The position numbers were made by a program, and so were the translations under genes. The notes below the pieces were generated by a model that saw only the letters and a list, made by a program, of their open reading frames with translations, was not told the origin of the DNA and did no database searches. Shown in pieces: positions 1-14,285 of a DNA stretch of 64,000 nt (positions are counted from its first letter, which is position 1; every line of letters begins with the position of its first letter). Where the stretch lies: NCBI GenBank assembly GCA_030035585.1, contig CM057466.1:59279233-59343232 (forward strand). The letters are read 5' to 3'. The DNA comes from Dugong dugon. Taxonomy: Eukaryota > Chordata > Mammalia > Sirenia > Dugongidae.

Positions 1-1546
<1,546 letters not shown>

Positions 1547-1689
1547 TAAGAAAATTCAGTTGCTTTGGTGATAGAAGCAGAGGGCGCTAGGTTACACAGA
1601 TATGCCTGCATTGTTAGAAGTACGTGATGATGCACACTTACTATAATGTCATTAATTCGATAGGCATGGAGGTTGCTAGAAGCATACAT

Positions 1690-2420
1690 GTTTACATAGA
1701 TATAAAATGATAGATATATGTATACAGCATGGTATCATCCAGCATTATCAAAACACAGAACATTTCCACCACCCCTAAAATTTCCCGTGTGCCCCTTCCC
1801 AGCCAACCCGCATTCCAAGTCAACCACTGTTCTGATTTTGTTCTCCATAGATAGTTTCGCCTGTCCTTAAACTTCATCCAAATGGAATCATACAGTATAT
1901 TTCTTTGTTCCTGACTTCATTTGCTTAGCTTAATGTCTGATGTTGTAGCCTGTATCAGTAATTTGTTCCTTTTACCTGTGGAGTAGTATTTCATCATATG
2001 GCTATAAACAAAAGAAAAGCAAAAACATTGCTGTTGAGTCATTCCAACTCATGGTGACACCAAGGGTTACAGAGTAGAACTACCCCGTAGGGTTTTCTTG
2101 GCTGTAATCTTTACAGAAACAGATAACCAGCCTTTCTTCTGCGGCACTGCTGGGTAGGTTCGAACTGCCAACCTTTAGGTTAGTAGCTGAGCACAAACCG
2201 TTTGTGCCACCCAGGTTACCAACACATGGCTATAGCTATGTCACAACTTGTTTATTCAACAAGAATGTCCTATTGACGGACATTTGGTTTGTCTCTGGTG
2301 TTTAGCTATCATAAGGAAAGCTTCTGTGAATGTAAGTGTACAAATGTGGACATACATGCACATTTCTCTTGGGTGAATACCTAGGAGTATAATTAAAAGC
2401 CTACATTGTAGATTCATGTA
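1690..2420 (+). mobile_element. Old L1 3' end, interrupted by a SINE
   Basis: The text at 1880-2010 and 2226-2395 reads like the conserved 3' UTR of mammalian-wide L1M elements: 'CAGTAATTTGTTCCTTTTA', GTAGTATTTCATCATATGG, TGTTTATTCA, GACGGACATTTGG, TTCTCTTGGGTGAATACCTAG. The L1 is split by a minus-strand SINE at 2010-2225. Confidence 0.75.
2010..2225 (-). mobile_element. AfroSINE, old diverged copy
   Basis: Minus-strand copy: TTGCTGTTGAGTCATTCCAACTC, GGGTTACAGAGTAGAAC, and a right end in TTTGTGCCACCCAGG. It sits inside an L1 3' UTR. The flanks repeat ATGGCTATA (1999-2007 and 2226-2234), which I read as the target-site duplication. Confidence 0.8.
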
Positions 2421-2684
2421 TTTAAAATACCTAACACTATACGTTATGATAATATAACCTTGTTAAAGTCACTTTTATTATAGTGGTAGGAAAAGTTCAT
2501 AGGGAGAATAAACCAAATCTTTAAATATAATAGGGCTTTGTTAGTTACTAAAGAAATAAAGAAAGTTTTCTTCATAAGGTTTAATGACGGACATTCAAAT
2601 GACACTTTGTAGTCTGGCAAATTATTTAATTTTCTTCTCATTGCAGCCCAGGGAAGAGGAAGGGCAGACAATATTGTCATACCC

Positions 2685-2800
2685 ATGTTCTAATGAGGAA
2701 TCTGAGACTCAGAAAAGTTCAGAGACTTGCACAGATCCTATAGGAGCAAGTGTCGATGCTGCTGGTCTGAGAACAATACATTAAGTAGCAAGGCTTCAGC
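2685..2800 (-). repeat. MIR fragment
   Basis: TAATGAGGAATCTGAGACTCAG followed by a GACTTGCACAGATC block matches the reverse orientation of the MIR core. Weak but typical. Confidence 0.5.
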
Positions 2801-2979
2801 TCTCCCACACCAGGCTGCACCTTCCTGGGGGTGTGAGGATATTTAAATGATGCAGCTAAGACCATGGTTACAAGATGAAACTGCTAGGTTAAACTAAAAG
2901 TACATGCATACAAAAAAGAATGGCTGCATAGAAAGTAATTATCTTTGGAAATGCGTTCTTATTCACATATATGCTGCCC

Positions 2980-3166
2980 TTTATCAAAAGAGGAGGCCTG
3001 GTGACACAGTGGTTAAGAGCTCGGCTGCTAACCAAAAGGTCAGCAGTTTGAATCCACCAGCCACTCCTTGGAAACCCTGTGGGACAGTTCTACTCGGTTG
3101 TATAGAGTCGCTATGGGTCGGAATCGACTCAATGGCAACGAGTTTGGTGTGGTTTTATCAAAAGAG
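2980..3166 (+). mobile_element. AfroSINE with 13-bp target-site duplication
   Basis: Plus-strand copy, body 2993-3153, with the tRNA-like head GGCCTGGTGACACAGTGG, the middle AACCAAAAGGTCAGCAG and the tail GGAATCGACTCAATGG. TTTATCAAAAGAG flanks it exactly at 2980-2992 and 3154-3166. Confidence 0.93.
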
Positions 3167-4030
3167 ATTTAATATTAATATTTTGGCCTTATTCCAGAAA
3201 TAGTTTCTATGCTACTATGGGACATTTGTCACATTTCTCTATGGTCGTACTTGTTTTTGACCAAATATGGCATTATCCATTGAATCAACCACCTTTATCA
3301 TCAACTTTTTTGCAGATGCCTTTTGTTTTTTTCTAAAAAGAGGTCCACCTGCAAAAGCTAGATGTTTGCCAATGTTGATATTCCAGAGGTCAAAGTAATA
3401 CCACACCAAAGGGAGTTTTGTGCAGTGGCCCTGTAATTGGAGTTGGTGCATAACCCTCCCAAGGGGACCATTTGAAAGGAAACCAATTTTTCTTGGATGC
3501 ATAAGTGCTGCTATGTTCATTAAAAAAGGACTTCTATAATTTTAAACCCATCCCTGGTTGTTGAAACAAGTACAGAATATCTACCAATGTCTAACTCGGA
3601 GGGACTAGAAAAGATTCGAAGTGTTATTTTAAGGCACACGTGCCAGATCATATATTTAGAGAGAATTAAAATATAAAGACGAATATAAGATAGATAGTAA
3701 TTGACAGGCACATGAGTGATTATTGCTTAAGTGACATTTGACTAAATATTCTCCAAACCCCCTTCTAGGTGTCAAAATAAACAAACAACAAAGATGTGGT
3801 CGTGGAGAGGGAGGCAGGCTCTGGAGTGAACGGGAGAAAATTGTTTAATATCTGTTAAATGTTAATCCAATCTGAGAACTATTCATTAGATTACATCACT
3901 CCCCAGTGTTAAGTGGTAACGATCCAAACTGGCACAGGCGTATAAAGAACGGTGAGGTCTTTATACAGAAATAAGTTCCAGAAAAAGAGGGCATGGGTGA
4001 TGTGGATCCTGTGCATTTTTTAAACCCTTT
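3167..4030 (+). other. TTC39C intron, nothing recognised
   Basis: AT-rich intronic sequence. I recognise no exon, RNA gene or mobile element. Short open frames exist on both strands (for example 3239-3520 on the minus strand), but none resembles a known protein. Confidence 0.4.
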
Positions 4031-4830
4031 GCATGAAGCCCACCTAGTTTTATGCACTCAGCTTATCAGAGTCCCTGTCTGAAACTCCCTTTATCAGCTG
4101 AGCTAGTTAGATTCTTATATCCTTGTCTTGTGGTTTCGTTCATAGCCCTTCCCCCTGCCCACCACTCATCCCTCTCCACTACATTTTCCTCCATGTTTTT
4201 AAGATGTTCTCTGTATTCTCAGCACAGCAGCCAGAGGTATCTTATTAAAACCTAAGCCATATCATATCAGTCCACTTCTCAGAACCTTCTTATGGTCTCT
4301 CCTTCCACTCAAAGTAAAAGCCCAGATCCATTCAGTGGCCTGCAATACCCTACAGCCTGAACCTTCCCAGACTCCGTTACCTCTCCCTGCTCTCCCCTCT
4401 TGTGCACCAGGTTCCGCCCTCGCCCCTCCTTACTGTGCTAGAACATGGCAGGCCCGTGCTGGCCTCACTGCCTTTGTACTGGTATTCTCTGCCTGGAAAC
4501 AGTCTTTCCCACACATCCACATGGCTCACTCGTTTCCTTTAAATCTTTACTCAGACGTTACTCAAATATCACCCCTTTTCAGTGACGCTCAAACCGTATC
4601 TCCAACACACACCCCTTCCTGGCTTTATTTTTTACTTTTGCAGAGTTACATTTATTAACAAACATATTTTACCTGCTTATCTTTTTCATTATCTGTCTTT
4701 CCCACAAAATGTAAGCATTCTAAGGGTAAGAATGCTTGCCTGTGTTGGTCACTGCTCTATTCCAAGCACCTAGAACTGCCTGGCACATAGTAGGTGCTAA
4801 ATATTGAATGAGTAAATGAATGAGCACTGA
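4030..4830 (+). mobile_element. L2 LINE 3' end
   Basis: The region ends in the classic L2 tail: AGCACCTAGAACTGCCTGG, CACATAGTAGGTGCTAAATA, TTGAATGAGTAAATGAATGAG. Upstream it has L2-like text (CTCTCCTTCCACTCAAAG, CCTGCAATACCCTACAG, CACTCGTTTCCTTTAAATC). The left boundary is approximate. Open frames here (4052-4255, 4335-4658) belong to the repeat. Confidence 0.75.
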
Positions 4831-5045
4831 AATGAACTGCATTCCCTTTCCTTAATATTGCTGCCTAAAATCTCTTGACTTCTCTTTATATAGGGGCATT
4901 CCCAGCGTGGCTTTTTAGGGGAAACACCTACTTGTATAGGATCAGTGAGATTTGACTAAATCTGTTCACTCTTCTTCACACTTACTTCCTCATCATTCTT
5001 CCTACCACGCTCTTTCAGTTACTTATTCTGTAACTTTGAGCAATT

Positions 5046-5112
5046 TATGTGTGTGTGTATACACGCATACACATATGCATATACAAACATACATAAACAC
5101 ACACATATAGGT
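5046..5112. repeat. TG/CA-rich microsatellite
   Basis: Imperfect TG then CA/TA alternation (TGTGTGTGTATACACGCATA and onwards). A simple repeat in the intron. Confidence 0.85.
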
Positions 5113-5602
5113 AATCATATCGAATCCCAAGTTCCTTACTGGCTCATAGAAATAATTGTGTCACTACTCTTCTGTTATCTCCACTGTGTTTCCACTTCCT
5201 TTTTTATTTCCTCGGAGAACTTCCATAGCATCCTCCGACATGTGTGTCGACTGTACACAGTATATGGTAAGCGTCTTGACGTGGAGGCTTCAGGTCTGAT
5301 CCCTCTCGATGACCAGTGCAGTGCCTCATACCACACCTAAAGGTGCCTGTTGTGTGTCTGTTGAAAGTGATGTGATGCAATTTTGAGTCTCCTTGGCTCT
5401 ATGAAGTTTGTCTCAGTATCCCTTTCTTTGACTAAGGATCCTCACTAATGAATGAGGAAAGGGTACGTCCTGAGTTTCAGGGGCAGAAACATGAACTGAA
5501 TAAGTTAGCTCAACAATGAAAGATTTAACTGACTGCTGATGATATTGATGGTATTAAGTGAATGTATTTCCTTCCTGCTGTTTTCACTCCTCTTCTCTTT
5601 AA

Positions 5603-5710
<108 letters not shown>

Positions 5711-6810
5711 TAGCATTGTTGTTGTGGCTAAAGAAAATAAATCGTGGACACCCACATACGCTCTTGTGAATAAGAAAAATGAGAAAGCCTAAACAAAACA
5801 AAACCTCCCACTGCAATGTGAACTTTAGCATTTTATTTCGTTAGTGTCATTTCTCAGATGCTGGAGGCTGATGATGGTTAATACTAGTTTTTAATTCAAC
5901 TTGAGGTTCTTATAACAGAACACTTATTTACATATGGGCTTCTTTTCTGGCGCTAGCTATTTATCAGAGATGACAGTCTCAATTAGAGAGAGGGGGAAAT
6001 GAGAAGGCAGACAATTTTGAAGGATTAACTGAAGCCTCACAGTTAAAGAAATACAAAATGATCGGGCGGATCAGTGTGCATTCACTTTTCCTCTCAATAA
6101 CTGCAGATTACTGAGACAGGACTGGAGGTGAGAGCTAGGCAGTTGTAGGCTCAGGATAGTCTATGACATATTACATGAATAAGAACCATTAATTATTCTC
6201 AAAAATAGTTGGAGACATTTTTCTAACTGGGTTTTTCATTTGTTTGGTTGGATTTTGTTTGGTTGACTACTTTTTGGAAGACTTCATGTACTGTAATGGG
6301 AGACTTTTGGCTTTTAAATACTAGAACATTGATGAACTTGTATTATAATTTTAAATTAATCTTTCAGTGTGGCATAAGATAAAGTTATTACACAGCTCCA
6401 AATGGCTTATTTTAGATCGCATGTTTAAGTACCAGCAAGATACTTTACATGTCAAGAGATGATGCTTGGCTTGTTTGTTCTCTGCTTTAAATATGAACAT
6501 GGAGGTGTTCAGACTTTGAGATGCAGAGTTCTCAGCAATCAAGTCAGTAGAGGCTGGTGTGTTACCTGGAAAAATGAGTAGCCCAAAATGGGGTGTCTGA
6601 TGGGTAATATATTCTGGAGGAAGTTCACCAGACAGGCGTGTAAAGGACTTCTAAGAATGAAGGGATGAGGGTACCAGAGATATGGATGGAAACTGACAGA
6701 AAGGAATGGAGAAAAGAAGAGAAAATCTGATATAGAATACAGAAAGAAGATGAGTCTTCTTTCCTGCTCCCTGAAGATTATGATGAGCCTTAAGCTAAGT
6801 AGGAAAATGA

Positions 6811-6975
<165 letters not shown>

Positions 6976-7231
6976 TAATATTCACCACTAGAGATGTGCA
7001 AATGAGCATGGACAAAGCATCCTTAATTTAAAATAATTTGTTGAACATATTGTTCTTTGTTTTGTTTTCCTTGATTTCACTTCAGAAGAGTCCAAAAGCT
7101 ACTAATCCTGTCTTACTTTCTCTGAGGAGATAATTTCTTCTCTGGAATTAGAATTATAAAGTAACTTTTAAAATAATGATTCATTTTAGGGAAAATATTG
7201 CCTTTTTTCAGAATGATATTATATGATGTAG

Positions 7232-7385
7232 TGTGGTTTATTCAGAAGAACAGAGAATTAAATTATGATCCTAGTTGGCCATTTTGTTTAGTGTATGCCA
7301 CTGATTAAGTTACTTAACCACATGCTTTTTTCCTAATCTGTAAAATGGAATAATAATACTTTCCTTGCCAATTTAATAAAGGTTT
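7232..7385 (+). repeat. MIR fragment
   Basis: TTAAGTTACTTAACCACATG followed by CTAATCTGTAAAATGGAATA is the forward MIR core signature. The next SINE inserted directly into its end. Confidence 0.6.
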
Positions 7386-7616
7386 TAGTGAGATAAAGGA
7401 ACCTTGGTGGCACAGTGGTTAAGATCTCGGGCTACTAACTGAAAGGCTGGGGATCAGAACCCATCAGCCACTCCATGGGAGAAAGATGGGGCAATCTGCA
7501 TCTGTAAAGATTACAGCGTTGGAAACCCTATGGGGCAGTTCTTTTCTTTCCCGTGGAGTCACTGTGAGTCGGAATCGACTCCTACAGCAATTTTTCTTTT
7601 TTAATAGTGAGATAAA
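7386..7616 (+). mobile_element. AfroSINE with 12-bp target-site duplication
   Basis: Plus-strand copy, body about 7398-7604, with the long middle (GAAAGATGGGGCAATCTGCA then GTAAAGATTACAGC) found in the longer AfroSINE form. TAGTGAGATAAA occurs at 7386-7397 (first base tolerant) and at 7605-7616. Confidence 0.9.
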
Positions 7617-7724
7617 TGAGGGTAATATGTATGATTGCTTTTAAAATTTTAGGTTACAGTACAGATTTAAGTTGATGGTTACTATCAACTTGACGGCAAT
7701 AGGTTTGGTTTTTTTCGGTATTTG

Positions 7725-7928
7725 AAGATATATATTTGGAGCCCTGGTGGCACAGTGGTTAAGAGCTCAGCTGCTAACCAGAAAGGTCAGCATTTCAAAT
7801 CTACCAGCCGCTCCTTGGAAACCCTATGGGGCAGTTCTTCTCTGTCCTATAGGGTCGCTATGAGTCAGATTCAACTCAACAGCAATGGGTTTTGTTTTGT
7901 TTTTGTTTTTTTTTGTTTTAAGATATAT
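7725..7928 (+). mobile_element. AfroSINE with 9-bp target-site duplication
   Basis: Plus-strand short-form copy, body about 7737-7919: GAGCCCTGGTGGCACAGTGG, AACCAGAAAGGTCAGCA, and a tail in CAACTCAACAGCAATGGG followed by a T-rich GTTTT run. AAGATATAT flanks it at 7725-7733 and 7920-7928. A separate short AfroSINE tail (TTGACGGCAATAGGTTTGG) lies at about 7688-7712. Confidence 0.88.
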
Positions 7929-8753
7929 GCTTAAACAAGTACAATGAGGTAGCTTTTTGGTATTTTGTTTGTTTGCTTGCTTGTTTTTTAAGTAGGATTT
8001 CAGTAGTGCCTAAATTTGTTTGGTACTTTCTTTTAGAAGCTCAGTTATATAATGTTGACTTTATAAAATATAATTTTTCATTAAATTCAACTAAGCTTTC
8101 AAATGTATGAACTTTGTAGAAATTAGGCAAAATCAACAGAAATATGACTCTAGCCTAATCCTTCAACATTTAGCCTATCTTGCCAAAGACAGGCTTTTAG
8201 AAAGCCTTTTAATTTGGAAGGTTTAATTTTACCAAAACAGAAGACACAGTTTTTATGAATGTGGGTAGAAATTGCTGGCGCTATATTCTTTATTTTAATG
8301 AAATTTTTACTCTTAATATAGTCTTAACATACATATACATATATGTATATAATATAACATATCTGGCCTGTGTATTTCTTGAAATATAAAGTTGATGACC
8401 TCACTCATAATACCTTCAAAGGAGATATAAGTTAATGATTTCAAATAAAACCTTTTATCATTAATTTTAAGTTGTTTAGTAAGATTTTAAACTGAACAAT
8501 TATAGCTCTTTTAGGTTATTGCCTTTTCTAAAATAATAGTGTAGATTATGGAAAATTATTTATCATATGTTGCCTTCATATAAACTAATAAACATCTTTA
8601 TACTAAAGAGAAATGGAGTCATACTTGATTAGACAGTTGACTCACCTCTGTCTGCCATGTTTGTTTTAATTAACATATCCTCCTGTTATAATGTTTTCTG
8701 CATGTATATATGTATGTATTAAGAGGTAATCTGCTTTTTTCTTACATTCATAG
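7929..8753 (+). other. TTC39C intron, nothing recognised
   Basis: AT-rich intron with an ATATATGTATAT-like stretch at about 8335-8350. It runs up to the acceptor CATTCATAG of the next exon. Confidence 0.4.
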
Positions 8754-8792
8754 ACTGTAGCAAGAGGCAGAGCTCTACTTCTTCAAGCAAAG
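8754..8792 (+). CDS. TTC39C: TTC39C coding micro-exon (39 bp)
   Basis: A 13-codon exon encoding TVARGRALLLQAK, phase 0 at both ends, between the acceptor ATTCATAG and the donor AAG|GTAAAA. It is too short to stand out as an open frame. It is called because it joins the flanking exons in frame and matches the remembered human sequence. Confidence 0.92.
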
Positions 8793-9061
8793 GTAAAAAT
8801 ACTGAATCTGCCTCTTTCCAGTAGCTCTTCTTATTTTCTGTAGTGTACACGTAAGTCTGAATCCAAGAAATTTTGTAAAATAATTGCTCTGGTTGATAAT
8901 ATGTCTGGAAAGAAGAAGAGGTAACCAATTGAATCAGCAAGCACTTGATTTTTAAGTGAAATTACCAAAGTCATAAGAAACTCCTATTCATTAGTTCTTG
9001 CTATTTTATAAACACTGTATTCTTTTTTTAAAAATAATTTTGAATGTTGCATGCACATGAG

Positions 9062-9960
9062 TACTGTGGTGATTTTTTTTTTTTAATTGAACTTTAGATG
9101 AAGGTTTATGGAATAAACTAGCTTCCCATTAAACAGTACATATATTGTTGTATGACATTGGTTAACAACCCCATGACACATCAGTACCCTCCCTTCTCCA
9201 CCTTGGGTTCCCTATTACCATCTTTCCTGTCCCCTCCTGCCTTCTAGTCTTTGCCCCTGGGCTGGTGTGCCCCTTTAGTCTCGTTTTGTCCTATGGGCCT
9301 GTCTAATCTTTGGCTAAAAGGTGAACCTCCAGAGTAAACTTCACTACTGGGCTAAAAGGGTGTCCAGAGGCCATACTCTTGGGATTTCTTCAGTGTCTAT
9401 CAGGCCAGTAAGTCTGCTCTCTTTTTTTTTTATTTAGAATTTTGCTCTGCATTTTTCTCCAGCTCTGTCCAGGGCCTTCTATTGTGATCCCTGTCAGAGC
9501 AGTCAGTGGTGGTAGCTGGGTACCATCTAGTTGTGCTGGACTCAGTCTAGTGGAGGCCATAGTAGTTGTGGTCTGTTAGTCCTTTGGACTAATCATTCCC
9601 ATGTGTCTTTAGTTTTCTTCATTTTCCCTTGCTCCTTAAGGGGTAAGACCAGTGGAGTATCTTAGATGGCCACTCACAGGCTTTTAAGACCCCAGATGCT
9701 AGTCACCAAAGTAGAATGTAGGACATTTTCTTTATAAACTGTATTATTCCAGTTGAGCTAGATGTTCTCTGAGACCATGGTCCCCACAGCCCTCAGCCCA
9801 GTAATTTGGTCCCAAAGGGAGTTTGGATTTGTCCATGGAGCTTCCATGACCTCACCGATGACCTTACCCTGAATGAGTTGTGCTGGCTTCCCCAGTGTTG
9901 GGTACTGTCTTACCCTTCACCAAAGTTACCACTTATCTATTGTCTATTTAGTTAAATACT
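9062..9960 (-). mobile_element. L1 3' UTR, afrotherian family
   Basis: On the minus strand it ends in an A-tail (T-run at 9071-9083) preceded by CTTCATCTAAAGTTCAATTA. It shares long stretches with the plus-strand copies at 54.10-54.58 kb and 62.95-63.64 kb, for example CCAAAGATTAGACAGGCCCA and AGCATCTGGGGTCTTAAAAG. It is therefore the same L1 3' UTR family, truncated at its 5' end. The right edge is approximate. Confidence 0.8.
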
Positions 9961-10028
9961 CTATTCTTAGGTGTTTGAGTGGGAAAATGGCTTTTGGTTT
10001 TGTAGCTATGGTCTTGAATTAAGATTAC

Positions 10029-10185
10029 TTGGAGCCCTGGTGGTGCAGTGGTTGAGCTATGGCTGCTAACCAAAAAGTCAGCAGTTCAAATCCACCAGCT
10101 GCTCCTTGGAAACTCTATGGGGCAGTTCTACTCTGTCCTGTAGGGTCACTGTGAGTCAGAATTGACTTGATGGCAAGGATATTTA
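10029..10185 (+). mobile_element. AfroSINE
   Basis: Plus-strand copy opening GGAGCCCTGGTGGTGCAGTGG and closing in AGAATTGACTTGATGGCAAGG. No convincing target-site duplication was found. It lies about 275 bp upstream of the last TTC39C exon. Confidence 0.9.
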
Positions 10186-10403
10186 CAGCAACTTAAATTG
10201 AGTACATATTAAGACTGCTGCTTCAGGAATAACATGAGGAAAATTTTCCAAAGAGAATATTGTTATTCAGTTGACATTTAAAAAAAAGAACACAAAGTTT
10301 GAGGTTTGAGGAATAAGAAAATCAAGTATATGTTTAGCTTTTACTAAGAATGTAGGGGATTTTACTTTGGGAAATACAAAATTTGGTGTGGTTTATATTG
10401 TAG

Positions 10404-10550
<147 letters not shown>

Positions 10551-13500
10551 CAAACCGGAAGTTCCTGCTCTGTCCCTTCCCACCCAGGTTACGCACTTTA
10601 CAATAAAAGCAGAGGACAAAGCTCTTGTGAAGATCAGCTTTTCTTCTGAAAACTACCTGTGCCAGAGACACATTTTCCAATTAGGCTGACATATTAAAAA
10701 CCTCTTCTTTTAAACATATAGCTAAAAAGTAATAATATTAACAACAATAATAAAACCTGGTGAGAGGGTTAAGTGACCTTGTTCACATATTTTACTTTTG
10801 TGATTTATTATTTTTAAAATAAAATCAAATTAAATATTCTACCTGTGATCTTGTAGGAAAACTTACCTTAAGCACACATCTGACTGGGTAACATGAAGAG
10901 ATACCTGTAAAATTATTAATAATATTAAGACATAGCATTTATATTGTGTTTTGGGGGGAAAAAAGTGCTTTCTAGTGTTTTACTTTATCCTCAAAATATT
11001 CCTGTGAATAATGTAGCACAGATATTCTTAGCCCCATTTTACAGATAATGAAACTCAGGCACAAATCCTAATTGATTTATCCAATTAATTATTCCTGTTA
11101 TCAGTGGAGCAATGAATAAGATACAGATTTCCTGACCACCAACTGAATATTCTTATACTGTAAAAAATGTATGTTAATAACCCAGGATCCCATATTTTCC
11201 TTTTTCAAAACCAAATGCTCTTCAGCTGAAGCTGTATTATCAAAAATATTAATCTCCAGATTGTCTAGAAAATGTTTCAAAGTGATGAAGACTTTATTTT
11301 TTCCATTGAAAGCCAAGCAAATTGAAGAAGTAGAAGATAATTTTACAACCAAAAGTATAACTTTTTGCTAACCTATTAGAAAGCCTAGCCTACAGACTAG
11401 CTATTTAATACCTACATTTTAGGAGTTTCCGTTTATCTGTGATAATTTGTCTAATTTCTAACTTTTGGAGATCTTTTACCCAGCTACGTGAAGAGGATGT
11501 TCTTAAACAAAGATAATTTTTTTTTTTGTCTCCAAGTATTTGATGGTGAATGATTTGCAGAGCTATGTGTTGCCAGTATTTAATAATTTTCCCCTTAGCT
11601 CAGGTTATTACTTATTATAAAAGGAACTCAAAGTTATTTTTTTAATCCCTCATTGCTCATTTTTATTGTCATTTAATTTACCTCCATGCCCAGTACTGCA
11701 CATCTGTGGTTTTGAAGATTCTAAATACCTCAGTCACTTAGAATTTTTGCCACAATTGTATGACTAAGTTGGCTCAATCTTAAGGTTAGATTTTTTTTTT
11801 AATAGAGCTAAAAGGGATTGTTTTAGACTGTCATTTATTTACATAGCCTTTTGGCTGAAGCACGACCTCATGTGATGTTAATATTTCAATTTTTTTTCCA
11901 AATAAAACATGGGAAAAGCATACAAAATGTTGGCCAACTTAATCTTACGGTTTTGAAGGAATAATCATAATTTCTTTGAAAGAAGTTATTATTCCTCATT
12001 GACTTTGAGTAAACTATCTTCATGTTTCCTCATCTGTGTTACCGATCACTTTTTAGTGGACTTTTTCCAAAATATTTATACACACTGACTGACTTCTCGA
12101 TGTGAATAACATGGCTTTTAGATACTAGCAAGTGAGAAAGCGTTGCTGTCCTATGTTCAGTGAATGAGTAGATTCAGAAGCCAAACAGGTGCTTTCTGAA
12201 AAGAATAGTTAGTATCTAAAAATATTGCATATCATCTAGGCTGGAGGGAAGACATTGTGAATCTTTAAAATATGTATATTTTTGTTGTCTTCTTATCTAT
12301 ATGCAGTGAAACCTGTGAGAAGTGGAACTCGGAGGGACTGCCTTGTTTTTCCGGGTCTTGGAAATTTTCTGCCTTTGACAGGGTGTGGTCTTATCACTTT
12401 TCTATCGCTCCCTATTAGTGGAAAATATTTGTTTTCCTTCTCTGACAGGTTTCCACCTTACACAGTTCCCAGCTTTCGCAAGTTTTACTTTGTACGTGGC
12501 AAATTCCTTAGTTATGATTGTGGAACATTCTGGATCATGAAATTCTTGCTTCAGAATTCAGACTTACTTGAATTTTCAGTTCAAATATTATTAGGACTAT
12601 TATTCAGTATTCAAAGATTACATAAAACCCTATCCTTTACCATTAAAATTTTTTTCTTCATTATCTGCTTAAAAATTACTTTTCTTTCTCCATAAAGATA
12701 CGAGGATTTTAAACAAGTTTGTGTTCATTGCATTTAACTGGATAGACAACTTTGCAAACCTCTGTTAGATTTCCTTTAATAGTTAAAACATAGGTCTGTT
12801 TAAAAACAGCCTCTCTTAGGCTTGGTGCATATTGCTCCTGCGGTACATCTGTGATAACACGGGCATAGAGCATGGGAGTGGGAAGACGGTGATTCTGAAG
12901 ACTACAATAACAAAACCAAGAATCATGATGTTCTTGCTCAGAGTGAGTGTGAGGACACCATACCATTAGGTTGACTGAAATCTGAGTAAATTTTTTAGTT
13001 GAATAATTCATAACAGTTACCTGGCCTGTGTGCTGTGACTTATCTGACCTGTGAACTGACTGTGATCTGCTTGGTAGCTTGGTTTGGTGTAAATGGCTGT
13101 TTACTGTTGATGAAGAAAATAATATTTTAAGTGGAACTATGTGTATATGTGTGCTTTTTTTTTCCCCTCTGTTACCATCACTCACTCCTTCCCCCTTTCC
13201 TATTTTGGAGGCTCTCAAATGGATCTTCTAATTTGTAAGTGTCAAATATATTTTTATACTAGATTGTGCCTATGATGAGAGAAATCACTATTTTATGTAC
13301 TCCAAACACATTTTTATAATTTGACACACTTGGAAGCATGGTCTAATAGTAATAATGTAATAATATGCATTTTGCTGGTTAATATATTTAAGATTTTACT
13401 TTTACTGGGTTAGGGTTTTTTTTTTTTTTTGGCTCATGAAAACAATCTACTGAGTAAAGACTCTTAACTTTCAGATGTCATAGGAAATAAGAATATTTAT

Positions 13501-13850
13501 TGTCACATATTGTATAAGTCAGTTACTGACAAAACTTGCATTTACATTTCTGCCAACTAAAAGGACAAAGCATAACTAATTTTTTAAAAATATACACACA
13601 CACACACACGCATACAGAGGCATACATGCATACACATACACATGTATTTCGTTTGCTTTGTAAACTTTTCTAGTTGATTGCTTCCTTAAGCAGATAGTGG
13701 GGACAAGTATTCAAATATGGCTTTGTAGCTAAGAAGATATACATTCATGCAGGCGCAATGTACTGTTTGGTATTTCTTATATTGTTTTGAATCATGTTGG
13801 TGGTATATTTTGTATTCACATGTACAAAATAAAATTGCTAAACCCAGGTC
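10551..13850 (+). other. TTC39C: Probable long 3' UTR of TTC39C
   Basis: The 3.3 kb after the stop is free of AfroSINEs, unlike the introns, and AT-rich, as expected of a conserved mammalian 3' UTR. Candidate polyadenylation signals AATAAA occur at 10602-10607, near 10820 and near 13828 (CAAAATAAAATTGC). The last is my preferred end, but this is inference without transcript data. A MIR-like piece lies at about 10975-11100. Open frames at 12282-12695 (+) and 12709-13218 (-) have no recognisable homology. Confidence 0.5.
13590..13650. repeat. CA-rich microsatellite
   Basis: ACACACACACACACG followed by CATACA variants. Simple repeat. Confidence 0.85.
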
Positions 13851-14119
13851 ATGCCAAGAAGATACATAGTAGAGGAAAAAGACTTAGAAACGAGGAAGAG
13901 AATGGGAAAAGAGAAAGGACAGGAGAAGCAAGAGGATGGAAAGTTGCTCCCCTTCTACAGTGAAGTGGCAAAAATCACCAAGTGCACAGTGTTTAACTAA
14001 CTGACTTTCTTGTAAAAACTAGCAAAAGGCTGAGCTTTATCACCTAGATGACTTGGGCATGAAATAGAAACAACACATTATAACCCAGGTGATCTCTGAG
14101 TTACACTTAATTTCTCCCT

Positions 14120-14285
14120 CCACAGGTCAGTGGTTCTCAGATTTTAGTGTGGTACCAATTAGCTCTACTCTCAGAGATTCTGATTCAGTAGGTTCTAGGT
14201 AGGGTCCAGGAAGGCATTTTTAACAGGCTCCTGGGGTGATTCTAATGCAAGTGGTCTGGATTAGAGAAACAGTGCCCTACACCAT
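14120..14285. mobile_element. MER5A-like hAT fragment
   Basis: CAGTGGTTCTCAGATTTTAG, CAGAGATTCTGATTCAGTAG, AACAGGCTCCTGGGGTGATT and a close in GAGAAACAGTG follow the MER5A consensus as I recall it. Non-autonomous hAT-Charlie DNA transposon relic. Confidence 0.75.

Noticed and set aside
5046-5112. Regular TG/CA spacing considered as a CRISPR-like or satellite array
   Set aside because: It is an ordinary dinucleotide microsatellite. No repeat-spacer structure exists anywhere in the window, and the genome is mammalian.
12709-13218. 169-residue minus-strand frame after TTC39C
   Set aside because: Low-complexity composition, no homology recognised, and inside the probable 3' UTR of a gene on the other strand.
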